Shown here: in pieces, positions 1 through 8,641 of the stretch
How positions within the stretch are numbered: position 1 is the stretch's first letter
Layout of the letters: every line of letters starts with the position of its first letter
Source: Lachnospiraceae bacterium
GTDB lineage: Bacteria; Bacillota; Clostridia; Lachnospirales; Lachnospiraceae
Assembly: GCA_022766245.1 (NCBI GenBank)
Contig: JALEPL010000008.1
Location: forward strand, 1-56,936
Direction of reading: 5' to 3'
Length of the DNA: 56,936 nt
Position numbers and translations under genes: made by a program
Notes under the pieces: generated by a model
Told to the model about the DNA's origin: nothing
Seen by the model: only the letters and a program-made list of their open reading frames with translations
Database searches by the model: none

Positions 1-1226
1 CGGTATGCCGGACGTTTTGTCCTAAACCAGAGCCTGACGCCTTCTTTTGCATACGAGAGTATGCCGGAGATGCCTTTAGCTAACCGGTAATAGCAGAAAT
101 GTACCTTTTCTTTTACAGGATCAGCTTTTTGTATGATTGCAACCCTTAGCGCATTGGTTCCTGATTTCATGGAAATATGAGCCAGAAATGCCATGCATAA
201 GGTAATGTAGAAATTTAGTGAATTGATTGCTGCAAGTTTCCGTACTCGGAAATTTTCAAAGTGGAACATCTGCTTTTTGCAGCGAAAATATTCCTCTATT
301 TTCCATCTGGAAAAATAAGCAAGGGCAACCTTTATGACATCTTCTTTTGATCTGATTTCTTTGTTGGTGGCAAGCATCATGGGATGCTCCGTAATGCCAT
401 ATACAAGTACAAGATAAATGTCTTTTCTGGAAGCAGTGATCTGTACTTTCACATGGGAAAGATAGGCATCATGCCGCTTTCCTTTATAAACCAGGGGTGT
501 TTTGATTTTTCCCTTCCGCTGGTTCCGGAGCTGCGTTGCAGGGATCCATTTTCCGTGAAAGTAAAGTTTCCGTCTGGCGGTGAGACGGATGACGTAATCC
601 TGTTCCAGTTCATCAAGCTTTAAAAACATCTTGTTGTCATCATATCCTCTGTCCATGACAAATGTGGCTCTGCCAAACATGGCAGCACCCCGTTCCATGG
701 CAGAAAAGGTGACATCATTGATGGAGGTGAAGTTCTTTTCCTTTGAGGAATGGATTTCTGAAAAAATGCTGACAGGATGATTGTTTTGTGTCATGACACA
801 GGCTTCCGTCACATGGTAGCCTTTTTCATAAACATTTTTTGTGTCAGTGCTTCTGGAGCCGTCCCTGACAATGCCGAGAGCTTCAAATTTATAGCCGTCA
901 GGTTTCACGATGTCACTGTCATCGATGTGGATGACAGGTTCATCAGGGCACCACTTTCTGACAACAGACAGATAGGCGCTTAAGGCTTTTACGGGTGTTC
1001 CCTTATCCAGATGTCTTGTGAGACGTTCCACGGAATTGACCTTTCTGGAAGATTCATGAAGCTGGTCGACAACGTCGGTAAGCAGGCAGCTGCCGGATGC
1101 GAGCATACCGTAGGTCATGTCGGCAGAAAACTTTCTGTCCGGTTTGGAAAGCTTTTTTGAAATTTTATATGTAAAATTTAAAATTTCCCGTTTCAGAGTG
1201 TAAGTATTTGATGTAGAATTAAGCAT
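1..1226 (-). mobile_element. IS4-family transposase, C terminus beyond left edge
   Basis: One open frame runs on the minus strand from an ATG at 1226 (ribosome site GAAAGGAA just upstream) for about 408 codons and leaves the window without a stop, so the end of the protein and one end of the insertion sequence are missing. It shows the DDE layout of IS4-family cut-and-paste transposases: Asp in HIDDSD (about residues 100-105), Asp in FVMDRGYDD (about 192), and the Y-x2-R-x3-E-x6-K signature at Y304, R307, E311 and K318. The frame is intact over the visible part, so the element may still be active. The terminal inverted repeat was not located; the upstream end of the element must lie between about 1230 and 1400, close to the promoter of the next gene. 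Confidence 0.9.
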
Positions 1227-1391
1227 AAGGAATTCCTTTCATTATTGTTTAGTGAAAATTTTGTTTCGCAGCTTAATTTTACTACAAAAAGAAAGAGGAT
1301 TCCTTATATTTTGGGCCATTTCTGAAAGTTGTTTATAGGAACGCCCATAAAAATGGGGTTTGTGAATAAAACTACGGAAACTCAAGTAAAA

Positions 1392-1430
1392 TGTCAAAAT
1401 ATTGACAAAATTATCAAAAAAAAATATAAT
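1392..1430 (+). promoter_or_regulatory. Perfect consensus sigma-A promoter with a dyad over the -35
   Basis: TTGACA at 1402-1407 and TATAAT at 1425-1430 are separated by exactly 17 bases, an exact match to the vegetative consensus. The -35 box is also the right arm of an inverted repeat (TGTCAA, four bases, TTGACA; 1392-1407), a position suited to a repressor. The predicted start site is near 1437, giving a leader of about 40 bases before the ATG at 1476. The promoter serves the cell-wall-binding protein gene that follows. Confidence 0.75.
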
Positions 1431-1475
1431 TATCAAATAATTATGGTGTAAATTGACAAAAAAGGAGGACGTTGC

Positions 1476-4292
1476 ATGAAGAGAAAACATTGGAAGAAAC
1501 TGCTAAGTCTTGTCATTGTGTGTGCGCTGATGCTGGGATTGTGTCCGGATCTCAGTGTGTATGCAGAGGAAGCGGTTGGGGAAGCTGCCACCAGTATTTG
1601 GATTAGTAGGGCGGGGTTGATAGGTAACAACCCGGAGGCTCCTTCTTATTTCAAGGTAGATGAGAATGGAAATTTGGTAGTAGGAACAGCGGAGGATTAT
1701 AATCTGCATTATGTTTCCGATACAACCACCATGACCTTAAAGAATTTGGTGCTGTCCAATAACAACCCGTGTGCAGCGATTGCCACCGAATGTGACCTGA
1801 ATCTGATTTTAATAGGAGAGAATAAAGTGACTTCTTCCAGGAACTGTGCCATTTGCATTGGCGGAAGTGTAACCATCACCGGAGATGGTAGCCTGGAGGT
1901 GGTTTCTACCTGTGAAGGTATAACAGATGAAAATGGAGAGGTTTATATTCCCCCTGCTATGACGGTGGATGGAGAAGCTTTTACCAACGGCAGTACCCTG
2001 AACTGTCGTTCCAATAATCCGGAGGTTGATCTTTCCATGTGGAATGCCTCTTTGTTTACAGTGAAAAACACTGGACATGTGACTGGACGTTTTGCAGCCG
2101 GTGAGGGGGAGGGCTACATCGCCGGAACAGATATGGTGCCATGTGATACCGAGTATGGAGCACCTACCGATCATGCATACATTGGAAAGGCTTATTATTT
2201 TACCCCGGATGAATTTTATCCCAATAATCTGGTGGGAACCATGAATGAAGGTGATTGGCGTGTTGTCGGAAAATATGATGAAAACGGAAATCCCATTCCC
2301 AGCAAGGTATGGTACCAGTATATTTATGTAAATAAATATGGTGCAGTGTTGACGGAAGATTTCCATGACCAGATTCAGTATCTGGTATATGATGAAGATC
2401 CGGCAGCCCTTTTGACAGATAAGGACATTGCAGCAGTATCGGATGGCAAAACTTATACCTTTAATGCGGATCTGTATGCGGTATGGTTTTCCAATGGAAA
2501 TGTGACGGTAAATGGAAATGTAATTCTGGATTGCGCCTGCTTTGAAAGTGCAATCACAGAGGTGGGGGATGAATCAAGAACCCAGTATGTAAGGGATGAG
2601 GCTGGAAATATTCAGTTTTTGGCAGACAGCACCGGTGCATCCATCACCATCAACGGTGATACCGGTTTCTTAAGCCTTAACGATAGCTATAAGGGAGATG
2701 TTACGGTAAACGGCGATGTGAGCGGCTCCGCAAGATATGATGATATCACGGTGGAGGACGGTTACGAGCCTACGGAATATTTGTATGCGGCCATACCCAA
2801 CGCAGGAAAAGTGATGGATGACGGAGAATTGTTGATTAGTTTCAAGGAGTTGGAAGGATATAAGGGACAGGCCGTATATCAGGATACTTTTTACACCTGG
2901 ACAGAAAAGACAGTATCCGGAGAGACTGTAAGAGGAACCACAGCGGCAGTAAACGGTGATTCTCTGGTGGTGGATGTTTCCGCAGATGGAATTGCCAATC
3001 AGACCTATCCGCTGGTACGTTCCGCTAATAAGACTACTATCGCGGAGGTTGCATCCCTTTTGACCAATCAGGATTCTAAGCTCACTGCTATGGATATCAG
3101 TCTGATTGAGGACAATACCGAGGAAGTGGAGCCCAATAAGGCAGTAAATCTGTATATTAATGATCTGTCGGGATATAAGAAGCCGGCTCTGTTCCATATA
3201 AAGGATGATGGAACCATTGAAAAGCTGTTTGTGGCATCGGGAGATACATTTGGAGGAAATATTGTCTGCAGCACAAATTCATTTTCTACCTACTTTGTGG
3301 CAGAGGATCAGGAGCTTACAAAATCCAACCTGAATGATGAGCCGGAGCAGAAACCGGAGGAATCGAATCCGGGAGATTCAAAACCAGCAGATCCCGCACC
3401 TGCTGATCCGAAACCAGCAGATCCAAAGCCGGCTACACCGGAAAACGGCTGGTATGTAAAGGAAGACGGAACCAAGGTGTTATACAAGGACAGCCAGTTG
3501 GTTAAGAGCCAGTGGCATCAGGAAGATAACAAGTGGTACTATTTAGACGAAAACGGTGTGGCTGTAACCGGATGGGCAGTTATCGGCAGCAAATGGTTTT
3601 ATTTTGATAAAGATGCTGTCATGCAGACCGGTTGGCTGTTACAGGACAATATCTGGTATTATCTGGATAGCGCCGGAGCTATGATGACAGGATGGCATGA
3701 AATCAGTGGTTCCTGGTACTACTTTAACAGCAATGGTAGTATGGCGGTATCCACCTGGGTGGACGGATGCTATATTAGCGCTTCCGGAGTCTGGGTTCAG
3801 AATACAGTACAGGAAGGATGGAAACAGTCTGGAGACAAATGGTGGTATCAGTTGCCGGATCAGACCTATACTGCAAATGAGTGGAAAAACATTGGTGGCA
3901 CCTGGGATTACTTTGATGCCAGCGGATGGATGACCACCGGTTGGGAAAAGGTTGGTGATGACTGGTATTATCTGGATGCTTCGGGAGCTATGAAGACTGG
4001 ATGGATTCAGGATGGCAGCGTCTGGTACTATATGATCGGTTCTGGTGCAATGGCCACTGGCTGGATTAATGATGGCGGCACCTGGTACTATTTCACCGAG
4101 TCCGGAGCCATGCAGACAGGCTGGCTGCAATTGGAAGATGACTGGTATTATCTGGATGCTTCCGGCGCGATGCTCACCGGATGGCAGAATATCGGTGGTT
4201 CTTGGTACTACCTTATGACCTCTGGAAAGATGGCACATGATACTGTGATTGACGGATATCCTTTGAACAAAGATGGTGCATGGATACAGTAA
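1476..4292 (+). CDS. Secreted cell-wall-binding repeat surface protein
   Basis: A 938-residue exported protein. A Sec signal peptide (residues 1-31, KRKHWKK then a hydrophobic core, likely cleavage after VYA) is followed by a Thr/Asn/Gly-rich region to about residue 620 that contains short repeats of the type GSVTITGDGSLEV and resembles a right-handed beta-helix. A Pro-rich spacer built on DPKPA follows. The last 280 residues are tandem units of about 20 residues with the pattern GW-x-x-x-x-x-x-WYY-x-x-x-SGAM-x-T, the choline/glucan-binding (CW_binding_1) repeat, which holds proteins to the cell wall non-covalently. The start is fixed by AGGAGGACG eight bases upstream. It has its own strong promoter and a terminator straight after the stop. 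The C-terminal repeats and the final HDTVIDGY segment closely match the protein at 30278-33034. The ligand and role of the N-terminal part are unknown. Confidence 0.85.
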   Translation: MKRKHWKKLLSLVIVCALMLGLCPDLSVYAEEAVGEAATSIWISRAGLIGNNPEAPSYFKVDENGNLVVGTAEDYNLHYVSDTTTMTLKNLVLSNNNPCAAIATECDLNLILIGENKVTSSRNCAICIGGSVTITGDGSLEVVSTCEGITDENGEVYIPPAMTVDGEAFTNGSTLNCRSNNPEVDLSMWNASLFTVKNTGHVTGRFAAGEGEGYIAGTDMVPCDTEYGAPTDHAYIGKAYYFTPDEFYPNNLVGTMNEGDWRVVGKYDENGNPIPSKVWYQYIYVNKYGAVLTEDFHDQIQYLVYDEDPAALLTDKDIAAVSDGKTYTFNADLYAVWFSNGNVTVNGNVILDCACFESAITEVGDESRTQYVRDEAGNIQFLADSTGASITINGDTGFLSLNDSYKGDVTVNGDVSGSARYDDITVEDGYEPTEYLYAAIPNAGKVMDDGELLISFKELEGYKGQAVYQDTFYTWTEKTVSGETVRGTTAAVNGDSLVVDVSADGIANQTYPLVRSANKTTIAEVASLLTNQDSKLTAMDISLIEDNTEEVEPNKAVNLYINDLSGYKKPALFHIKDDGTIEKLFVASGDTFGGNIVCSTNSFSTYFVAEDQELTKSNLNDEPEQKPEESNPGDSKPADPAPADPKPADPKPATPENGWYVKEDGTKVLYKDSQLVKSQWHQEDNKWYYLDENGVAVTGWAVIGSKWFYFDKDAVMQTGWLLQDNIWYYLDSAGAMMTGWHEISGSWYYFNSNGSMAVSTWVDGCYISASGVWVQNTVQEGWKQSGDKWWYQLPDQTYTANEWKNIGGTWDYFDASGWMTTGWEKVGDDWYYLDASGAMKTGWIQDGSVWYYMIGSGAMATGWINDGGTWYYFTESGAMQTGWLQLEDDWYYLDASGAMLTGWQNIGGSWYYLMTSGKMAHDTVIDGYPLNKDGAWIQ

Positions 4293-4321
4293 GCAATAAA
4301 ATATAAGCGCATGTAATCAAA

Positions 4322-4363
4322 AGGAGCTGCGGTACAAAGTAATTTGTGCTGCAGCTCTTTTTT
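4322..4363 (+). terminator. Rho-independent terminator after surface protein gene
   Basis: A 14-base stem AGCTGCGGTACAAA with a GTAA loop, nearly perfectly paired to TTTGTGCTGCAGCT and followed by a run of T. It lies 30 bases after the stop of the gene ending at 4292. Confidence 0.85.
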
Positions 4364-4371
4364 GATGATAT

Positions 4372-4479
4372 ATGTCCCCCATTCTTGAATTCATAGCCCA
4401 TCTTTCGATAAAATGATACTGCGGTCAGGGAGGAGCCGACCTCGGTGCTCCATGCTCTGCGAAGTGTGACCGTATTCAT
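4372..4479 (-). pseudogene. Remnant of a GNAT acetyltransferase C terminus
   Basis: From an ATG at 4479 with a good ribosome site (GGGAGG, six bases upstream), the frame reads AVSFYRKMGYEFKNGG, the typical C-terminal FY-x-K-x-GY-x-x-x-G strand of GNAT N-acetyltransferases. The acetyl-CoA-binding core is absent, and the frame then runs into the terminator and the end of the neighbouring gene on the other strand. It is best read as a decayed fragment. The identification rests on one short motif. Confidence 0.4.
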
Positions 4480-4565
4480 ACGCAACCTCCCTCTTCATAA
4501 ATTCTGTCTATCTGTCAACTTTTTTGATAAACAGAAAGTAAAGCAATGCTCCGTTAATCATAAGA

Positions 4566-4853
4566 TCATAAATTCTCAATTTGTCGAATAATATAATTGT
4601 TTGAATACACTCCGTGGCTCAAAGCTGCAGACAAGTAATAAGTAAACAACATTCCCAAGCAGAATGTCAGAACATTAAGCATCGCTTTCTTAGCGGTCTT
4701 GCTGTAAATGTATTCAGTATCCTTTTCCTCATTTACGCTAAACTCCAAATCATGATTATTATGAAACCTATTTGGTGATGAGCGGCTTCCTTTTCGTAGA
4801 AGTAAAAAGCCAATAAAAGTCATTGCTGGTTTATGTTCATATATAACGTTCAT
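4566..4853 (-). CDS. Small single-pass membrane protein, unknown function
   Basis: Ninety-five residues starting at an ATG with a clear GAGGAG ribosome site seven bases upstream. The N-terminal half is polar. Residues about 60-85 form one hydrophobic segment (NVLTFCLGMLFTYYLSAAL), so the protein is probably a single-pass membrane protein with a short extracytoplasmic tail. I do not recognise the family. It lies between remnants and a membrane-anchored XRE regulator transcribed in the same direction, and could be a leftover of a larger gene. The ribosome site and the coherent hydrophobic segment are the only support for expression. Confidence 0.4.
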   Translation of the reverse strand: MNVIYEHKPAMTFIGFLLLRKGSRSSPNRFHNNHDLEFSVNEEKDTEYIYSKTAKKAMLNVLTFCLGMLFTYYLSAALSHGVYSNNYIIRQIENL

Positions 4854-5097
4854 TTGTGTTTCTCCTCTCGTTTATATCAAAGTCTGTATGTATCTTATAT
4901 CATTACTTATGTGGAATCCGCTAACTGTTGTATCTCCTCAACCTTTGTCAAAAGCTGACTACTGTATACATTTCCCTGTTCAATCCGTTCCTTGACTGAT
5001 GAAACAACCTTATTATTTCTAATACGATGAAAAAAGCAGGCAAAAGTAAATGACACCTTTACCTGCAAGCCATAATGTACCCTTATAAAATCCGATT

Positions 5098-6093
5098 TCA
5101 ATCCTCTGCTTTAATCACCAATTTGACAATGGAAATCACCGCCGCATATAACACCCCGGCAATGGGCCACACCATCCAGCTGATATGCCAGCTATTGGTG
5201 GGAAATGACCAAGCCAGATACACTGCCACCGTAATGGTCCAGTAGATTCCTGCAATGCGGTTCAGCACTGTAGCGCATTTTTTCTTTCCCTGTGTGTAGT
5301 CCCCTTCCTGCAGCAATTTATCAAAACTGTCATTGATCATTCCTACTCTCACAAATAAATTCACTGCAATAGCCACAACAAACAACAGAATTTCCAGCAT
5401 AGCACAGATAATGTAACTCTCTTCTGTAAGGAACGAGGTTACCAGTAAAGGGATACAGCTTAAAATGCACAAAATCACGCCAATGGCGATACCAAGATCA
5501 TGCTCTCTGGAAAATTCCTCCTTTTTCTCACGGGTCATACCATCCACTCCATAGGCTGTGTCAATTTCCTCCGTCTCCAGAAAATCATATTTTTTTGCTT
5601 CTCGACCACATTTGATGAAAAAGAAAACAGCTACAGCCACCAGCAGCAGCAATACCATAATCCCCAGTCCCCCTGCCAGATTTTCAGAAATGCCAAACAT
5701 TCCACTGTCTAAAAATCCACCAAGAACAATTAAAAGAATGGGGGAAACCACACACAAAGATACCCCAAATGCCATAACAGGTGCGTTTCTTCTCTGGATT
5801 TTCAGGAAATCCGATGCCTCCTCCATAGTTACCGTTCTCACTTTTTTCACCGTTTCCACCGTTTCTGTCAACGGTACATTCTCTGCTCTTTTTCCACAAT
5901 CATCCTTTAATAGGTAGTCCGTAGTCACACCGAACAGATCCGCCATCTGGAGAATCCGTGTCAAGTCCGGCACAGACTGGGCACTCTCCCATTTGGAAAC
6001 GGACTGTCGGCTAACGCCCAGCTTTTCTGCCAGTTCTTCCTGACTCCATCCGTTTTTCTTTCGTTCTTCCATCACCTTATCTGCAAATATCAT
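5098..6093 (-). CDS. XRE-type transcriptional regulator with multi-pass membrane domain
   Basis: A 331-residue protein. Residues 1-65 are an HTH_3 (XRE/Cro) DNA-binding domain, with EELAEKLGVSRQSVSKWES as helix-turn-helix. The remainder holds about five to six hydrophobic segments, so this is a membrane-anchored repressor of a kind common in Clostridia. I chose the ATG at 6093 because AGGAGGTTG lies directly upstream. The longer frame to 6249 is only translation through the dispersed structured repeat at 6114-6178. Such regulators often control neighbouring transporters or their own gene; no target is visible here. Confidence 0.8.
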   Translation of the reverse strand: MIFADKVMEERKKNGWSQEELAEKLGVSRQSVSKWESAQSVPDLTRILQMADLFGVTTDYLLKDDCGKRAENVPLTETVETVKKVRTVTMEEASDFLKIQRRNAPVMAFGVSLCVVSPILLIVLGGFLDSGMFGISENLAGGLGIMVLLLLVAVAVFFFIKCGREAKKYDFLETEEIDTAYGVDGMTREKKEEFSREHDLGIAIGVILCILSCIPLLVTSFLTEESYIICAMLEILLFVVAIAVNLFVRVGMINDSFDKLLQEGDYTQGKKKCATVLNRIAGIYWTITVAVYLAWSFPTNSWHISWMVWPIAGVLYAAVISIVKLVIKAED

Positions 6094-6113
6094 ATTTACA
6101 ACCTCCTTCTCAT

Positions 6114-6178
6114 GGCATGAGGTATCACCACAGGTGACGGAGTCCTCATGCCGTTTTTCATATTTGACTTTACACTTT
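6114..6178 (-). repeat. Structured dispersed repeat, short copy A
   Basis: Outer arms GGCATGAGG (6114-6122) and CCTCATGCC (6144-6152) pair perfectly and enclose a small hairpin CACC-ACA-GGTG. The tail CATATTTGACTTTACACT (to 6178) is shared with the copies at 13525 and 44744. The second internal arm found in those copies is missing here. It lies in the leader of the XRE gene. Confidence 0.75.
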
Positions 6179-6404
6179 CTCATGGCACCAGTTTTCATAT
6201 TTGATTTTTCATTTTCCAAATCACTCTGTCCTGGACTTCTTTGGAACAATCAAATCCTATCAAAATCCATGGTTGCATACTATCAAGACGGCTTGGAAAT
6301 TTGTCAACCATCGGTTGCAACCCGCATGTTTCCTGGGTTTTCATGCATTTCCAGATACCATTTTGTCACATCATATTACAAACTTATGGAAATTTTATGG
6401 AGAT

Positions 6405-6450
6405 AAAAAACCTGATTTTTCCAAATCTACTTTGGAAAAATCAGGTTTTT
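6405..6450 (-). terminator. Bidirectional rho-independent terminator
   Basis: AAAAACCTGATTTTTCCAAA pairs with its complement across a five-base loop, giving a 20-base perfect stem with A and T runs on both sides. It overlaps the stop codon of the Nudix gene (TAA at 6449-6451). Confidence 0.85.
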
Positions 6451-6961
6451 ACCGAATACATCCCTCCTGCATAAGAATTTGAATGATCCGGTTTTCTCTC
6501 TGAAGCATAATTAGGTCTGCATCTTTATAGCTGCATGCATGGTTCGTTGCAATCACCTGATCCGGTGTTACATATTCTAAGGTAAATCTCTCGTCTTTCT
6601 CATAATCATCCAGCTTTTGTTCCTGCATGACATCTTCCACATCACACAGGAAATAGTAATTGTCCTGAATAAATACATCTTCGTAATCGCCCTTTTGGAT
6701 GCGGTGCACCATACCGTATTCTTTTATAGTCTGGGGAATAACCGTCAGGCCTGCCTCCTCCAGAACTTCTCGCATCAAGGCTCTTTTCTTATCCTCGTTC
6801 TTCTCTATTCCGCCACCCGGAAATTTGTAATAGTCTAATTTCAGACTATGTATCATGGCAAGCTTTCCATCTCTGATTATAATACCCCTTGCCGACGGAC
6901 GGCTGAATATTGTTCCATTTATATCATAATCTTTGGTATCTATTTCAAATAACATGCGCAT
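6449..6961 (-). CDS. Nudix hydrolase
   Basis: A 170-residue Nudix-fold pyrophosphohydrolase. The Nudix box G-x5-E-x7-R-E-x2-E-E-x-G-x is complete at about residues 50-72 (GGIEKNE, then REVLEEAGL) and supplies the metal-binding glutamates. Substrates of this family are nucleoside diphosphates linked to another moiety; the particular substrate cannot be read from the sequence. Two in-frame ATGs (6961 and 6955) follow an AGGTGAAG ribosome site and either could be used. The ArsC-like gene lies 24 bases upstream in the same direction, which suggests co-transcription. Confidence 0.85.
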   Translation of the reverse strand: MRMLFEIDTKDYDINGTIFSRPSARGIIIRDGKLAMIHSLKLDYYKFPGGGIEKNEDKKRALMREVLEEAGLTVIPQTIKEYGMVHRIQKGDYEDVFIQDNYYFLCDVEDVMQEQKLDDYEKDERFTLEYVTPDQVIATNHACSYKDADLIMLQRENRIIQILMQEGCIR

Positions 6962-6985
6962 ATCTTCACCTGTTCCTCGAAAAAA

Positions 6986-7336
6986 TTACACCAATCTCTC
7001 TTCCCACTCCGCTTCCTTAAACCCTGTCATAATAGTATCCCCATCCACGATCAGCGGTCTCTTCACCAGCATGCCGTTGGTTGCCAGAAGCTGTAACTGC
7101 TCCTCATTGCTCATGGCTGGCAGCTTGTCCTTCAACTGCATCTCCTTATAAATCATTCCGCTTGTATTAAAAAACTTCTTCAGCGGAAGTCCGCTTTTTT
7201 CATACCATTCCTTTAATTCGTCGTAACTGGGATTGTCCTCCGCAATATGACGATCTGTGTAAGTAATATTGTGTGCATCCAGCCATTTCTTTGCCTTTTG
7301 GCAGGTGGAGCACTTGGGGTATTCGATAAATAACAT
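6986..7336 (-). CDS. ArsC/Spx-family thioredoxin-fold protein
   Basis: A 116-residue protein of the ArsC/Spx/YffB family with a thioredoxin-like fold. It begins MLFIEYPKCSTCQKAKKWL, placing the redox CxxC at Cys9 and Cys12, and ends with the family pattern NGMLVKRPLIVDG (the conserved RP element). Members act as arsenate reductases, or as RNA-polymerase-binding stress regulators (Spx). The CxxC pair and the absence of an arsenic operon make a YffB-like reductase of unknown substrate more likely. It lies 20 bases downstream of the metal exporter gene and is probably in the same transcript. Confidence 0.8.
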   Translation of the reverse strand: MLFIEYPKCSTCQKAKKWLDAHNITYTDRHIAEDNPSYDELKEWYEKSGLPLKKFFNTSGMIYKEMQLKDKLPAMSNEEQLQLLATNGMLVKRPLIVDGDTIMTGFKEAEWEERLV

Positions 7337-7355
7337 GTCTTTTCTCCTCCTTCTA

Positions 7356-8285
7356 CTATTTTGTTTCCTCAGTTTTTGCCGGATTTACATGAACCATAAT
7401 GTGCTTTACCTTCGGGAAATTCCGCTCGATCTCATCATGCACCGCTTCTGCAATATCATGTGCCTCCTGCAAACTGTGCGATCCGTCCGCCTGTATCTCC
7501 ACATCCACATAAATCTTATTTCCGAAGATACGAGTCTGCAGCAGATCGATGCCAAGCACATTCTCATTTTTCATTACACAGTCACAAATCTGCTGTTCTG
7601 TCTCTTCATCGCAGGAATGATCCACCATCTTGTCGATGGCATCCTTAAAAATATCAAATGCCGCCTTTGCGATAAATACGAAGATTACCAGGCTGGCAAT
7701 AGAATCCATCACAGGGAAGCCGAGTCTGGCCCCGGCAATTCCAATCAACGCACCGATAGACGAAAATGCATCCGAACGGTGATGCCAGGCATCTGCCATC
7801 AAAGCACTGGAATCGATTTTCTTAGCATAAAATCTAGTGTACCAATACATACCTTCCTTGGCAGCAATAGAAACAATCGCTGCAACCAATGCCAGCATTC
7901 CCGGCATCTGCAACTCGCTGTAGTTTCCATGTAATATGTTTTTCAACGCGTCAAATCCAATGCCAATACCCGTGATAAAGAGCACCATTGCCAAAATTAT
8001 AGCCGCTACACATTCCAAGCGCTCATGTCCATAGGGATGTTCCTTATCCGGCTCCTTCGACGCAAGCTTGATACCTATGATGACCACGAATGTACTGAAT
8101 ACATCTGAGGCAGAGTGAATTGCATCACTAATCATTGCACTGGAATGTGCAATAATTCCCGCCATAAGCTTCAAAATAGACAATGCCACATTTCCAATAA
8201 TGGTGACCAGCGCCACTTTATTGGCCACCTTTTGGAAATCTGTTTTCGCCACGTTTTTCTGATTTGTTATGTAGTTTTCCTCCAT
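7356..8285 (-). CDS. Cation diffusion facilitator (divalent metal exporter) under NiCo riboswitch
   Basis: A 309-residue CDF transporter with six predicted membrane helices and a C-terminal cytoplasmic metallochaperone-like domain. The metal site residues are visible as D54/H57/D61 (ISDAIHSASD) and a second set in DAWHHRSD. CDF proteins export Zn, Co, Ni, Fe or Mn in exchange for protons. The riboswitch directly upstream points to cobalt, nickel or ferrous iron as the signal and probable substrate. The start at 8285 is chosen from GGGAGG, eight bases upstream; the longer frame to 8408 runs into the riboswitch terminator. Confidence 0.88.
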   Translation of the reverse strand: MEENYITNQKNVAKTDFQKVANKVALVTIIGNVALSILKLMAGIIAHSSAMISDAIHSASDVFSTFVVIIGIKLASKEPDKEHPYGHERLECVAAIILAMVLFITGIGIGFDALKNILHGNYSELQMPGMLALVAAIVSIAAKEGMYWYTRFYAKKIDSSALMADAWHHRSDAFSSIGALIGIAGARLGFPVMDSIASLVIFVFIAKAAFDIFKDAIDKMVDHSCDEETEQQICDCVMKNENVLGIDLLQTRIFGNKIYVDVEIQADGSHSLQEAHDIAEAVHDEIERNFPKVKHIMVHVNPAKTEETK

Positions 8286-8393
8286 ATCCGTAACCTCCCA
8301 GATTTTGATCGTTCGCAACTGTACCCTATGCGATATCTCTATAACACTCGATATAGGTGGGGATTTAAGAAGAAATACTCCTGAAAAAAGTAT

Positions 8394-8438
8394 AAAAAAA
8401 ACACCCACGAATCAGTATTAGTAACTACTGTCCCGTGG
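8394..8438 (-). terminator. Riboswitch expression-platform terminator
   Basis: On the minus strand CCACG..CAGTA pairs with TACTG..CGTGG around the loop GTTACTAA and is followed by eight T. The 5' arm re-uses the last bases of the aptamer (TCCACGGGACAGT), so ligand-bound folding should prevent terminator formation. This is an ON switch for the exporter. Confidence 0.75.
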
Positions 8439-8503
8439 ATGATCGATTCCACTGTCACTCCTGTGACCCGACTCCATGACCAATGTCACGGTCTGCTCAG
8501 TTT
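8427..8503 (-). ncRNA. NiCo (czcD-type) riboswitch aptamer
   Basis: Read on the minus strand, the leader begins AAACTGAGCAG, passes GTGACATTGGTCATG, then GAGTCGGG, TCACAGGAGTGA, CAGTGGA...TCCAC, and closes with GGGACAGT. The ends (ACTGAGCAG and GGGACAGT), the G-AG-YCGGG element between two short hairpins and the four-helix layout are those I know for the NiCo riboswitch described upstream of czcD-type CDF exporters, reported to sense Co(II), Ni(II) and, in later work, Fe(II). It lies between a promoter at 8514-8542 and the CDF gene, with an overlapping terminator. Recognition is from memory of the consensus; a covariance-model search would settle it. Confidence 0.85.
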
Positions 8504-8513
8504 GTACTGTAGA

Positions 8514-8542
8514 TTTATATGCAGTGCAAAGAGTTTATTCAA
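8514..8542 (-). promoter_or_regulatory. Sigma-A promoter of the riboswitch-CDF transcript
   Basis: On the minus strand, TTGAAT (8537-8542) and TATAAA (8514-8519) are separated by 17 bases. The predicted start site falls just before the first aptamer base, as expected for a riboswitch leader. Confidence 0.7.
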
Positions 8543-8641
8543 GGTTATCATATGCCTCTCTCCGTGTCAAGGTGCAAAGTCCCTGCTTTCGACAGAACAT
8601 TCCTGTTTTCGGTGCACAGTCTATGCGCCAGTTCTTTATTT

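Noticed and set aside
384-983. Plus-strand frames at 384-623 and 777-983
   Set aside because: They lie antisense within the intact transposase frame and have no ribosome site or family motif.
4907-5101. A 64-codon minus-strand frame overlapping the XRE gene stop
   Set aside because: It opens with TTG, has no clear ribosome site and matches nothing; it could be a remnant, but I cannot support it as a gene.
6094-6249. N-terminal extension of the XRE regulator, and similar extensions at 13508-13591 and 44807-44839
   Set aside because: The added residues (for example VTCGDTSCHEK) are translation through the structured repeat; the internal ATGs have proper ribosome sites.
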